Source of the DNA: Kurthia sibirica
Lineage (GTDB): Bacteria; Bacillota; Bacilli; Bacillales_A; Planococcaceae
Reading direction: 5' to 3'
Length of the DNA stretch: 64,000 nucleotides
Assembly (NCBI RefSeq): GCF_003143975.1
Contig: NZ_QFVR01000003.1
Coordinates: 62,001-126,000, forward strand
Shown here: one piece after another, positions 47,891-55,695 of the stretch
Position numbering within the stretch: position 1 is the stretch's first letter
Layout: each line of letters starts with the position of its first letter
Notes under the pieces: generated by a model
The model's input: the letters and a program-made list of their open reading frames with translations, nothing else
Databases searched by the model: none
Told to the model about the DNA's origin: nothing
Program-made: the position numbers and the translations under genes

Positions 47891-47912
47891 AATTGACACT
47901 TCCTTCAGATTA

Positions 47913-48752
47913 TTAGTATTTCAATAGAAATTTTTTCCAAATAATGCCTTGTTTCGGCGAAAATAATAAGGCTAAAATAAAGAATAAAACTGTTACGAGT
48001 GCAATCACTGGTCCCGAAGGTAAATTGTATTTAAAGCTACTATACAGACCAATAACTGCCGATAACGCACCAAAAAATGCTGATAAAAAAAGCATGGTAG
48101 ATAATTTATTTGTTAGTAAATAAGCTGTTGATGCTGGCGTAATAAGCATCGATACGACTAAAATAACACCGACTGTTTGCAAAGAGGCTACTGTCGATAA
48201 AGTAAGTAGTATCATAATGCCATAATGAATGATCGTCGTATTTAATCCGTAAGCTTTTGCCATTGTTGGATCAAAACTAGAGATGAGTAATTCCTTATAA
48301 AAAACAGCCACTACCACTATGACAATTACCCCGACAACAAATGTAATGGTCATATCCGATTCTCTAACAGCCAGTACGTTTCCAAAGAGAATTTGCGTTA
48401 AATCAATGGCGCTACCCGCTTTAGAAACCAAAATGACACCTAGTGCAAAAAAAGCAGAAAAAACGATTCCTAATGATGAATCACTTTTCACACGGCTATT
48501 TCGACTGATCATTCCGATACCAACTGCACAAAAAATGCCGACGATGACGGCTCCATAAAAATAATTTATACCCACCATATAAGATAGTGCCACACCTGGT
48601 AAAATAGCATGGCTAATAGCATCCCCCATTAAAGCCATTCCTCTTAAAATAATGAAACTGCCAATAATACCACAGATTATGCCGACCATTACTGACGTAA
48701 TCATAGCTTTTTGTAAAAATTCATAGGTCATTAAATCATGCCAAAACATCAT
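47913..48752 (-). CDS. mntB: Manganese/zinc ABC transporter permease
   Basis: The 279-aa protein of the ABC-3 (ZnuB/TroC/MntB) family has eight or nine hydrophobic helices. The typical ALMGDAISHAILPGVALSYM, with its Asp-His pair lining the path, and the cytoplasmic KELLISSFDPTMAKAYGLN coupling segment are present. It imports metal handed over by MntC and driven by MntA. Its start overlaps the mntA stop by four bases, and mntC follows after 22 bases, so all three are one operon. Confidence 0.92.
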   Translation of the reverse strand: MMFWHDLMTYEFLQKAMITSVMVGIICGIIGSFIILRGMALMGDAISHAILPGVALSYMVGINYFYGAVIVGIFCAVGIGMISRNSRVKSDSSLGIVFSAFFALGVILVSKAGSAIDLTQILFGNVLAVRESDMTITFVVGVIVIVVVAVFYKELLISSFDPTMAKAYGLNTTIIHYGIMILLTLSTVASLQTVGVILVVSMLITPASTAYLLTNKLSTMLFLSAFFGALSAVIGLYSSFKYNLPSGPVIALVTVLFFILALLFSPKQGIIWKKFLLKY

Positions 48753-49495
48753 AATATTTGTCCTCCAATACGATTGGCAATTGTTACTAAAGGTGATTTA
48801 TATGCTTTTTGTAACAGTTCATTCGTGAAGACATCCTTTATATCTCCTGCTGCTATTACTTCTTGATTCAATAATATTAACTGATCAAAATAGCTTTCAA
48901 CTTTAGATAAGTCATGATGAACTACGAATATTATTTTCCCTTCATCACGAAGCTCTCTTAAGATTTTGATCATAATTGTTTCGCTTGCTCCGTCAATGCC
49001 TACAAACGGTTCATCCAAAAATAAATACTGTGCTTGTTGTGCCAATGCTCGTGCTAAAAAGACACGCTGTTGTTGCCCACCGGATAGTTCACCGATTTGT
49101 CGTGTTGCAAAATCGCTCATACCAACTTTCCCCAAACATTGAGCAGCTAATGCATATTCCTTCTTCCCAGGTCTTCTAATGATCCCTAAATTAGGATATG
49201 TACCAAGTAATACAACATCTCTTACGATGATGGGGAAGTCGAAATCTAAGTCCGAGCGTTGTGGTACATAAGCGACTTGACGACGATTCATTTTTAATGT
49301 TGTCCCACCAAGTGTTAAAGCAGTGTATGTCGCTGGCATTAAACCTAATAATCCTTTAATCATCGTCGACTTACCAGCCCCATTTGGTCCTAGAATACCA
49401 ATCAATGCACTTTGTGAAAATTGAAATGATACATTTTTAACAACTTGATGACCAACATAAGAGACGGATAAATTTTCTACACATATTGTATTCAT
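48749..49495 (-). CDS. mntA: Manganese/zinc ABC transporter ATP-binding protein
   Basis: The ATG at 49495 (MNTICVENLSVSYV) has GAGGTGA at good distance, whereas the GTG at 49501 touches it. The 248-aa ATPase carries Walker A GPNGAGKSTMIKG, the Q loop VPQRSD, signature GELSGGQQQRVFLARAL, Walker B YLFLDEP and the switch His in FVVHHD. It energises the MntB permease. Staphylococcal naming is used (A ATPase, B permease, C binding protein); in Bacillus subtilis the letters differ. The promoter with two MntR-like boxes lies directly upstream. Confidence 0.93.
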   Translation of the reverse strand: MNTICVENLSVSYVGHQVVKNVSFQFSQSALIGILGPNGAGKSTMIKGLLGLMPATYTALTLGGTTLKMNRRQVAYVPQRSDLDFDFPIIVRDVVLLGTYPNLGIIRRPGKKEYALAAQCLGKVGMSDFATRQIGELSGGQQQRVFLARALAQQAQYLFLDEPFVGIDGASETIMIKILRELRDEGKIIFVVHHDLSKVESYFDQLILLNQEVIAAGDIKDVFTNELLQKAYKSPLVTIANRIGGQIL

Positions 49496-49530
49496 AGTCA
49501 CTCACCTCATTCTTTCCTCAATAACTTTTT

Positions 49531-49584
49531 CTTTCCTTAACGCAACTATATTGGATTATAGATTATCTTTTTCCTTAAGTAAAC
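49531..49584 (-). promoter_or_regulatory. mnt promoter with two MntR/DtxR-like boxes
   Basis: On the minus strand TTTACT (49578-49583) and TATAAT (49555-49560) stand 17 bases apart. GTTTACTTAAGGAAAAAG (49567-49584) covers the -35 and spacer. AGTTGCGTTAAGGAAAG (49531-49547) lies just downstream of the -10. Both carry the TTAAGGAAA half typical of MntR boxes, so manganese-dependent repression is probable. Confidence 0.65.
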
Positions 49585-49609
49585 AATTATTTTTCCTACA
49601 AGATAAAAA

Positions 49610-49625
49610 GTTTCTCTAGAGAAAC
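49610..49625. promoter_or_regulatory. Perfect 16-base palindrome upstream of mnt
   Basis: GTTTCTCTAGAGAAAC is a perfect dyad 26 bases upstream of the mnt -35. It could be a further operator; a terminator role is unlikely because no long T-run follows on the minus strand, though A-runs flank it. Confidence 0.35.
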
Positions 49626-49650
49626 AAAAAAAGTATGACAATATATAAAA

Positions 49651-49690
49651 AAGAGGCTTTCTTTTCAACTACAAAAAGAGAGCCTCTTCG
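49651..49690. terminator. Hairpin terminator upstream of mnt operon
   Basis: AAAGAGGCT...AGCCTCTTT-type arms (AAGAGGCT and AGCCTCTT) enclose a loop of about 22 bases. On the minus strand a T-rich stretch follows, so it could stop transcripts coming from the right. Confidence 0.55.
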
Positions 49691-49699
49691 ATTATTTAT

Positions 49700-50320
49700 T
49701 TACATGCGTAGAGAATTCAGTCCCCCTATCTAGAGAAATACTGTTTGTTCTTTTATAAGGGCATCTAAATTAAAGTCAATCCTAGCTGAAATTAACCCAA
49801 TATATCGTGGAAGAATCGCTATTCCTTTATTCACTATCTACTCAAATGCTCTTTTTTTAACTTCTCCACTTTTATTTTACTATTACTTATTTGTTTCTTA
49901 TCAGTGGAATGATGACATTTAAAAAATTAACAATTCATTAATTCAATAAAAAGCACATAATTATAGATATTTCAGGTAGATTCTTTTTACAATATTTAAT
50001 ATTCAAATAACAACCTAATTAATTTTTAAATGTAATACTATATCTGAAATATAATTGCTTTATGTTCTATTACAAAGGTTGATCTGTGCTTTAAATTTAG
50101 AAGAAAAGCTCTCTTCCAAAATTTAGCGTCCTATTAAATAAACGTATTTATTTTTAGAAATTAGAAGCATCATATAAAATTTGGTGCGTTATTAAACTTC
50201 CCAACAGAACCAGATTTTACACACAGCCATTTAAGTGTGTGACCTGCATTCTTTTCATGTCACGTACTTTTTGCATTGCCTCTATTCTGTAGTAGTCCAT
50301 TAGCTTTTTTTCTACAGTAA
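49700..50320. other. AT-rich region without a recognised gene
   Basis: About 620 bases with no ORF supported by a ribosome site and no repeat shared with the rest of the window. It may hold degraded sequence. Confidence 0.4.
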
Positions 50321-50323
50321 AAA

Positions 50324-50386
50324 CCACTACTCAGTAGCAAATCATCCATTCCTGATGATTATTCATAGCTAATTGGTGAGTAGTGG
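50324..50386 (-). terminator. Terminator of the carbonic-anhydrase gene
   Basis: CCACTACTCA (50324-50333) pairs with TGAGTAGTGG (50377-50386), with an inner AATCATC/GATGATT hairpin. On the minus strand TTTTTACTG follows. Confidence 0.7.
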
Positions 50387-50400
50387 CTTAATTTAGTAAT

Positions 50401-50970
50401 CTATTTTTCGTGCAAACCTCCATCTTCAACCAAATCCAATTGACCTGTATTTGGATCGATGATCAAACCATGTACACGAATATCTTTTGGCATAAGTGGG
50501 TGGTTACGGATAGTTCCTACACTCATTTTCACACTTGTTTCAACATCGCCAAAACCACGCAAAAAATCTTCTAATTCAATTCCTGCATATTTCAGCATAT
50601 CGATTGTTTCTTTATTTATACCTCTTTCGACCATTTGATCCAATAGCACATCCGGATTTATAGCACTCATACCACAATCGTAATGTCCGACAACATAAAC
50701 CTCGTCTGCCTGTAAAGCATATACAGCCACAAGTAAACTACGCATGATGGCACCAAAGGGATGACTAACAACCGCGCCAGCACTTTTAACAATTTTCACG
50801 TCCCCATTGCGTAAATCCATTGCCTTCGGTAATAACTCTACTAAACGAGTATCCATACATGATAAGATCACAATATGCTTATCAGGGTATTTAGTCGTTA
50901 TAAATGGCTCATATTTTCTCTCACCAACAAAGTCTTTATTGTACTTTAAAATATCTTGTAACATCGTCAT
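50401..50970 (-). CDS. Beta-class carbonic anhydrase
   Basis: The 189-aa zinc enzyme interconverts CO2 and bicarbonate. The ligand motifs are complete: ILSCMDTRLVELLP (Cys-x-Asp-x-Arg) and VVGHYDCGMSAI (His-x2-Cys). It belongs to the short YtiB-like branch. AAAGGGGAAAATATT precedes the ATG. It stands alone, with a terminator after it and a divergent-looking AT-rich gap before it. Confidence 0.93.
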   Translation of the reverse strand: MTMLQDILKYNKDFVGERKYEPFITTKYPDKHIVILSCMDTRLVELLPKAMDLRNGDVKIVKSAGAVVSHPFGAIMRSLLVAVYALQADEVYVVGHYDCGMSAINPDVLLDQMVERGINKETIDMLKYAGIELEDFLRGFGDVETSVKMSVGTIRNHPLMPKDIRVHGLIIDPNTGQLDLVEDGGLHEK

Positions 50971-51180
50971 AATATTTTCCCCTTTATAATACGTGAATAT
51001 TCAGTTTTTTCATTGTAGATGATGTATGCAACCCGTGTGAACGACACTTTTTGCTTCATATATATATTCAAAATAGCACCAAATTTCCAAACTAGTATAC
51101 CATATAATACTTTTTTCACTGTATTATTTTCAAAATAAACAGTGAAAAACGCCAAGCATTACAAAGATTAGCGACTTCCA

Positions 51181-52251
51181 TCAATAGTCTGTTAATGAGT
51201 TTAAGCGGACCATTTGGCTATAGACAGTTGTATAGTTTGAAAAAACAATTGGTTGCCGGAGCTGTTTGGATTGATTACCTATTGTATCTTTTACATCAAC
51301 TATCATATTCCTAGCAATAATTTGCGGGTGTTTGAATACTTCATCAAGTGACAAAACTGGTTCGACACAAGCATCGTATCGCGAAAATATTGTCAAAAGT
51401 TCGGCGTAATTATGAGCCGAAAATGCTGCTTGTAATAATTTCTTAAAACTATAAATATCTTCTTTTTTCATACTCATACTCAGTGGAATAGCACTGGACA
51501 TGCCCAATGCCTCGCATAGTGATTGACGAAAAGCTGGTTCCAAACTCCCTACCGAAAAATATCGTCGATCCTTCGTTTGATAAAAACCATAAAATGTTCC
51601 ACCATTTAATAGTTCTTCTTCTCTTTGTGGTATTTGAGCCTTCATCAAGTAATTCTGAATCGTCAATGCATTATATGTTAACGAGGTGTCCGTCATACTG
51701 ACATCAATATATTGTCCTTCACCTGTTTTTTGACGATGAATATAGGCAGCCAATATCGCTACTGCACTATACATTGAGCCTCCCCCAATATCTGCAATTT
51801 GAGTACCATTATTTAAGGGACCCTCCATGACACTACCGCTTTGACTAGCCAAGCCTGCTAGCGACACATAATTTATATCATGTCCAGCTCGATCACGATA
51901 AGGACCATTTTGGCCGTAACCCGTAATGGAACAATAAATTATGTGTTCATTATATTTTTTTAATTGTTCATAACCTAATTGAAGTCTTGCCATAACACCA
52001 GGGCGAAATTGCTCGATTACGACATCAGCTCCCTTGATTAATTCGTATAGCTGTTCGATAACAGTCGAATCTTTTAAATCGACCTCTATTACTTTTTTTG
52101 AACGTAGTAAATACTCATTCGTTCCCCATGCAACCACGCTGTTTGGTCTGACAATATGTAAGACGTCTGCTCCCAAATCCGCTAATAACATCGTACTAAA
52201 TGGGCCTGGTAATAATGAAGTAAAGTCAATAATCTTTATATCTTTCAACAT
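51181..52251 (-). CDS. CaiB/BaiF-family CoA-transferase
   Basis: The 356-aa class III CoA-transferase starts after GGAGGGATTAAC. Features are KIIDFTSLLPGPFSTMLLADLGADVLHI (in parts), the R-P-G-V region VIEQFRPGVMARLQLGYEQL, CSITGYGQNGPYRDRAGHDINY with the catalytic Asp, and GEGQYIDVSMTDTSLTYN. The length, below the usual 390-410 aa, is due to a reduced C-terminal half. It moves CoA between carboxylic acids; the substrate is unknown (carnitine-, racemase- or oxalate-like). The broken crotonase gene immediately upstream on the same strand suggests a former acyl-CoA catabolic operon. Confidence 0.88.
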   Translation of the reverse strand: MLKDIKIIDFTSLLPGPFSTMLLADLGADVLHIVRPNSVVAWGTNEYLLRSKKVIEVDLKDSTVIEQLYELIKGADVVIEQFRPGVMARLQLGYEQLKKYNEHIIYCSITGYGQNGPYRDRAGHDINYVSLAGLASQSGSVMEGPLNNGTQIADIGGGSMYSAVAILAAYIHRQKTGEGQYIDVSMTDTSLTYNALTIQNYLMKAQIPQREEELLNGGTFYGFYQTKDRRYFSVGSLEPAFRQSLCEALGMSSAIPLSMSMKKEDIYSFKKLLQAAFSAHNYAELLTIFSRYDACVEPVLSLDEVFKHPQIIARNMIVDVKDTIGNQSKQLRQPIVFSNYTTVYSQMVRLNSLTDY

Positions 52252-52266
52252 GTTAATCCCTCCATT

Positions 52267-52580
52267 TTAATTCACGTTTAAAAAAGCTGTGATTTCTTCT
52301 TTTGACTCTCCAGTAGAAATGGTTTTCGTAAAGCCCTGACGCGTGAATCGCTTTTTTTGGTAAATAACCATAGCCTGAACGACTCTGCGCATTAACATCT
52401 CAGCAAGTGCCAAAAACTTCTCTAAAGCTTGACTCTTCAAAATTAGCTGTGTGACAAAATCAATCGTTCAGGCTTCTGGCATGGTTAATCTTTTACTTCA
52501 AATATCATTTCCTTCGCTTTAGCCCGATCTAGTAACTTCTTCATTCTTTGAGTACCGCTACTTGTAAGTCCGTTTATATT
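52267..52580 (-). pseudogene. Enoyl-CoA hydratase/isomerase (crotonase) remnant
   Basis: On the minus strand GTQRMKKLLDRAKAKEMIF matches the GGTQRLxRLxGxxxAxEMIxTG segment of crotonases. It runs into a stop at about 52491. After a frame change the end reads STGESKEEITAFLN before a TAA at 52267, matching the usual C-terminus (STEDxKEGxxAFLxKR). The N-terminal half, with the oxyanion-hole residues, is missing. It lies 16 bases upstream of the CaiB-type gene, as a former operon partner. Confidence 0.65.
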
Positions 52581-52886
52581 CCCTCCTGACTATCTCTCAT
52601 TCAAAAGACAACTTTTTTGTGAAAAAACCTGATTACGGCCCTCATCACTAGTTTCTGCTAACAGACTAAGATGTCCTTGTCGTTCGTCAGCCTAAACTTA
52701 TTGGCACAAACGATGGAGTGCATCCTATGTAACAATAGGCTATACAAGTAAACTAGCTGTAAGTCCACTATATATAATAGAAGAAAAGATATTACTTTTA
52801 TCTAATTCCAGCGTAATCCCTCCCTTCAATTCAAGTTTTTTTAATATGCACGCTACTATGTGTATGGTTATTTATATCTTTTAGTT

Positions 52887-52924
52887 ATAAAAAAGGAACA
52901 ATGGCCACTTCCTCCCATTGTTCC
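52887..52924 (-). terminator. Minus-strand terminator
   Basis: GGAACAATGG (52895-52904) pairs with CCATTGTTCC (52915-52924). On the minus strand seven T follow. No minus-strand gene is seen to its right, so the transcript that it ended may have been lost. Confidence 0.65.
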
Positions 52925-53227
52925 TGTGCATAATCGTCGTCTCAGTTCACTCCTATTATGTAAAAAAATCCGTTATATTAGTATATTTTTTAGTATAACT
53001 TTATCAAAATGATTTTGATTCCATTCTATGCATTCATTGTAGCTTATACTAATTCTTTTCGATAGTAAAAACTCGTCGTATTTTATTAAAAAAAAGATAT
53101 AATTTTCACAAAAATGAATAAAGAATACGCTATTTTTGAATGACATTTTTTAGAAAACAACTTCATTTTTTATGCATTATTTTTTAAAAAAGTCGTTATA
53201 CGTTGTAAGATAAAGGGATTTATTCGT
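52925..53227. other. AT-rich region without a recognised gene
   Basis: No ORF, IS end or operator was recognised. Long A- and T-runs dominate. Confidence 0.4.
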
Positions 53228-53362
53228 GTGAAAACAGTAAAAAAACAAGCAAAAAACATAAAAAAAAAATTATTTTTTCTATTGATTTTTTTATTTCTTA
53301 TAACGGTCACTGCAATTAAATACTTTAATTTACTTTTTTATCAAATTAATAAAAATACTTAA
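53228..53362 (+). CDS. Possible small membrane protein (44 aa)
   Basis: A GTG with AAAGGGA about nine bases upstream opens MKTVKKQAKNIKKK, then one strongly hydrophobic helix (LFFLLIFLFLITVTAI) and a short tail. The positive-inside arrangement is that of a single-span peptide. No homologue is recalled. Coding in AT-rich DNA can arise by chance, so this is tentative. Confidence 0.35.
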   Translation: MKTVKKQAKNIKKKLFFLLIFLFLITVTAIKYFNLLFYQINKNT

Positions 53363-53482
53363 TAGTGTATTTTTATTAATGTTCTAAAATATGATTCTAT
53401 TCAGTTTTTTATACGAATTACTTGCTACCACTTGCTTTTTTTGATGCTAAAATAAGTTCTTTTACATGCCGTTAAACTACCG

Positions 53483-53534
53483 CTTACATTAACGCTGAAT
53501 ATTTTAACGTTAAAATATTCACTGTTAATGTAAG
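53483..53534. repeat. Long AT-rich palindrome
   Basis: The centre GAATATTTTAAC/GTTAAAATATTC is a perfect 24-base palindrome. It is flanked by CTTACATTAAC and GTTAATGTAAG with three bases (GCT, ACT) between on each side. No T-run follows, so it is not an ordinary terminator. Confidence 0.7.
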
Positions 53535-53879
53535 GAAACAGAAATTTGATATTTAAATATTTTAAAATAGTTATTTTATTGTTATTTTGTAGCCGTTCAT
53601 ACTATTGACACTTTTATTTCTATCCATTAATATTTGTACCGTAATCAGCTGTTACCACACTTTAAAAGAGAAATTTATATGGAATTGCCTATTTCATTAA
53701 TCATACTAAGAGAACAATTCAGTTATGTACCGTAAATAATCGCTAATTTACAATATCAAATAATTATTATACTTCTATGAAGACTTGCAGGGATTCAGTA
53801 GAGTATCCGTTCACTTAGATTTTTATGACATATCGTATTTCCTATTCTTTTCTACTAACAACAGAATTGAGGAAATTAC

Positions 53880-55172
53880 ATGAACACAGCTTCAACAACA
53901 ACTTCTACTAAGAAAAAACTACATTATGCATGGATTATTTTAATCGGTGTTGCATTAATAGTTGGTCTTACTAAAGCTGGCCTTACATCTATTGGAGGAC
54001 TTTTCATAACTCCAGTAACGACAGATTTAGGCATTGGCGTAGGTAGTTTTTCACTATACTTCTCGATCGCTTCACTTGTCACAATGTTTTCATTACCAAT
54101 TGCTGGTAAATTAATCGCGAAATATGATGTTCGCGTAGTACTTGTTTCTGCAATTATTTTACAAGCTGGTGGATTTGCAGCATTCGGTTTAATGAATTCT
54201 GTTTGGGGTTGGTATATTTTCTGTATTCCCATGTCAATCGGCTCTGTATTTATTACACAGCTAGCAGGACCTATCCTTATTAATAACTGGTTTAAAAAAC
54301 ATAATGGTTTAGCACTAGGAATCATGGTTGCAACTGGTGGGATTATCGGTGCCATTCTACAACCAGCTGCTGGTAACTTAATCAGTGATGTTGGCTGGAG
54401 AAATACGTATTTCATCCTAGCTGCAATTGTTGCTGTTGTTGTTATTCCACTTATTATATTCTTAATTCGCTTCACACCGGCTTCAAAAGGTATTCAACCA
54501 TTAGGAGCCGATGAAGTACAGGTTTCACAAAAAGAGGACGAAGTAGCAGTTGCCCCTTCAACTGCTGGTGTATCGTTTAAAAATGCTAAGAAATCTTCAG
54601 CATTTATTGCTTTATTTTTATTCTTCTTTATCATTACGTCGATTGCATCATTTGGCCAATACCTAGCGCCATTCGCAATGTCTAATGGCTTTGATATTAA
54701 ATTTGCTGGAACAGCACTTGGACTAATGCAATTAGGTATCGTTGCAGGTGCGCTTACTTTTGGTTTCTTGAGCGATAAATTTGGCGCTAAAAACACAGCT
54801 ATTTTTGCCATGATTCTTGGTGTAATTCCAATGATTTTATTCATTGTTGCACCAACTAATTCAGTCGTATTCATTATAGGTGTTGTTGTATTTGGTTTCA
54901 TGACTACTTCGCTAGGTACTCTTGTACCACTTTTAACTTCATCACTATTTGGTATGAAAGATTATTCTCAGATTTATTCTTTAGCTGCTATTGGATTAGC
55001 TGCTGCAGGAATTATCGCGTTACCTGTTTACGGCTTCATCTTCCAAGCAACTGGTTCTTACTCCTCTATTTTATATGTAATTATTGCATTGTTAATCATC
55101 AATATTTTACTTGTATTATGGGCGTTTGTTGGTAAGAAAAAATTACTAGCTAATGGTGCATGGGAAAAATAA
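53880..55172 (+). CDS. MFS transporter, monocarboxylate/oxalate-formate type
   Basis: The 430-aa carrier starts after GAGGAAATTAC. Twelve helices are recognisable, with a cytoplasmic loop near residue 215-235 (DEVQVSQKEDEVA) and the MFS motif GFLSDKFGAKNTA in the second half. The opening WIILIGVALIVGLTKAGL and FITPVTTDLGIGVGSFSL resemble the OFA/YhjX and monocarboxylate-porter group. The substrate is not known; the CoA-transferase upstream could suggest an organic acid. A 1.3-kb gene-poor region precedes it and a strong terminator follows. Confidence 0.88.
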   Translation: MNTASTTTSTKKKLHYAWIILIGVALIVGLTKAGLTSIGGLFITPVTTDLGIGVGSFSLYFSIASLVTMFSLPIAGKLIAKYDVRVVLVSAIILQAGGFAAFGLMNSVWGWYIFCIPMSIGSVFITQLAGPILINNWFKKHNGLALGIMVATGGIIGAILQPAAGNLISDVGWRNTYFILAAIVAVVVIPLIIFLIRFTPASKGIQPLGADEVQVSQKEDEVAVAPSTAGVSFKNAKKSSAFIALFLFFFIITSIASFGQYLAPFAMSNGFDIKFAGTALGLMQLGIVAGALTFGFLSDKFGAKNTAIFAMILGVIPMILFIVAPTNSVVFIIGVVVFGFMTTSLGTLVPLLTSSLFGMKDYSQIYSLAAIGLAAAGIIALPVYGFIFQATGSYSSILYVIIALLIINILLVLWAFVGKKKLLANGAWEK

Positions 55173-55183
55173 GTACGTGTTAT

Positions 55184-55228
55184 AAAAAAATCCAACAGAG
55201 ATGCCCTCATCTCTGTTGGATTTTTTAG
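55184..55228. terminator. Terminator of the MFS gene
   Basis: AAAATCCAACAGAGATG pairs with CATCTCTGTTGGATTTT around CCCT, followed by TT. A- and T-runs on both sides allow action on both strands. Confidence 0.9.
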
Positions 55229-55361
55229 TTCTTTGTCAAATAATGTAGCTGATCTAACTTAAGTACTTGTATTATAGTAGAAATCCCAAAATACAAAATA
55301 ACATCTATTACCCGATTCAAGAACAAAGTCAGCTTATATGTTTGAATAACCACAAGCAAAA

Positions 55362-55650
55362 CTATCTAAAATCTCTCTTTGCCATTTCTTCGGTTTTTGT
55401 GACTAAACTATCTTTTGATCTTGGTCTATTCATCTAGCACAGCTCCCCTTTCTGTATTTGCTTATTATTCAGCATTTTAAGTATAGAAGATTTGGTGAAC
55501 CTGTGCTTTTTTATGTCTATTTTCAGATATGTTCATCATGATTAAAAGAAATGGCGAGGACTTCTGTCGAAAAACAACTAGGAAAGCTTTCGCTATTTCT
55601 ACTTGTCTAAAACACGCATTATTTCGATACTCCAATATGATAATAGAACC
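55362..55650 (-). mobile_element. ISL3-type IS end with transposase start, second copy
   Basis: On the minus strand it starts at GGTTCTATTATCATATTGG and includes AATAGACATAAAAAAGCAC, GGTTCACCAAATCTTCTATA and a ribosome site AAAGGGGAG. It then opens MNRPRSKDSLVTKTEEM, a 23-codon frame ending at 55362. It aligns with the copy at 37074-37317, with an insertion near the left end. The stretch from 55229 to 55361 holds nothing else that I recognise. Confidence 0.55.
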
Positions 55651-55651
55651 T

Positions 55652-55690
55652 AAAAAACGACTAGCTTTAAATGTAGCTAGTCGTTTGAAA
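55652..55690 (-). terminator. Terminator of the repeat lipoprotein gene
   Basis: AAACGACTAGCT pairs with AGCTAGTCGTTT over an eight-base loop. On the minus strand TTTTTTAGG follows. Confidence 0.8.
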
Positions 55691-55695
55691 ATCGA

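Noticed and set aside
49610..49625. Palindrome near mnt as a terminator
   Set aside because: There is no T-run of the needed length directly after it on either strand; it is listed as a possible operator instead.
53924..54901. Minus-strand ORFs of 183 and 135 aa opposite the MFS gene
   Set aside because: Hydrophobic, Pro/Thr-rich mirror frames of a membrane-protein gene with no start signals.
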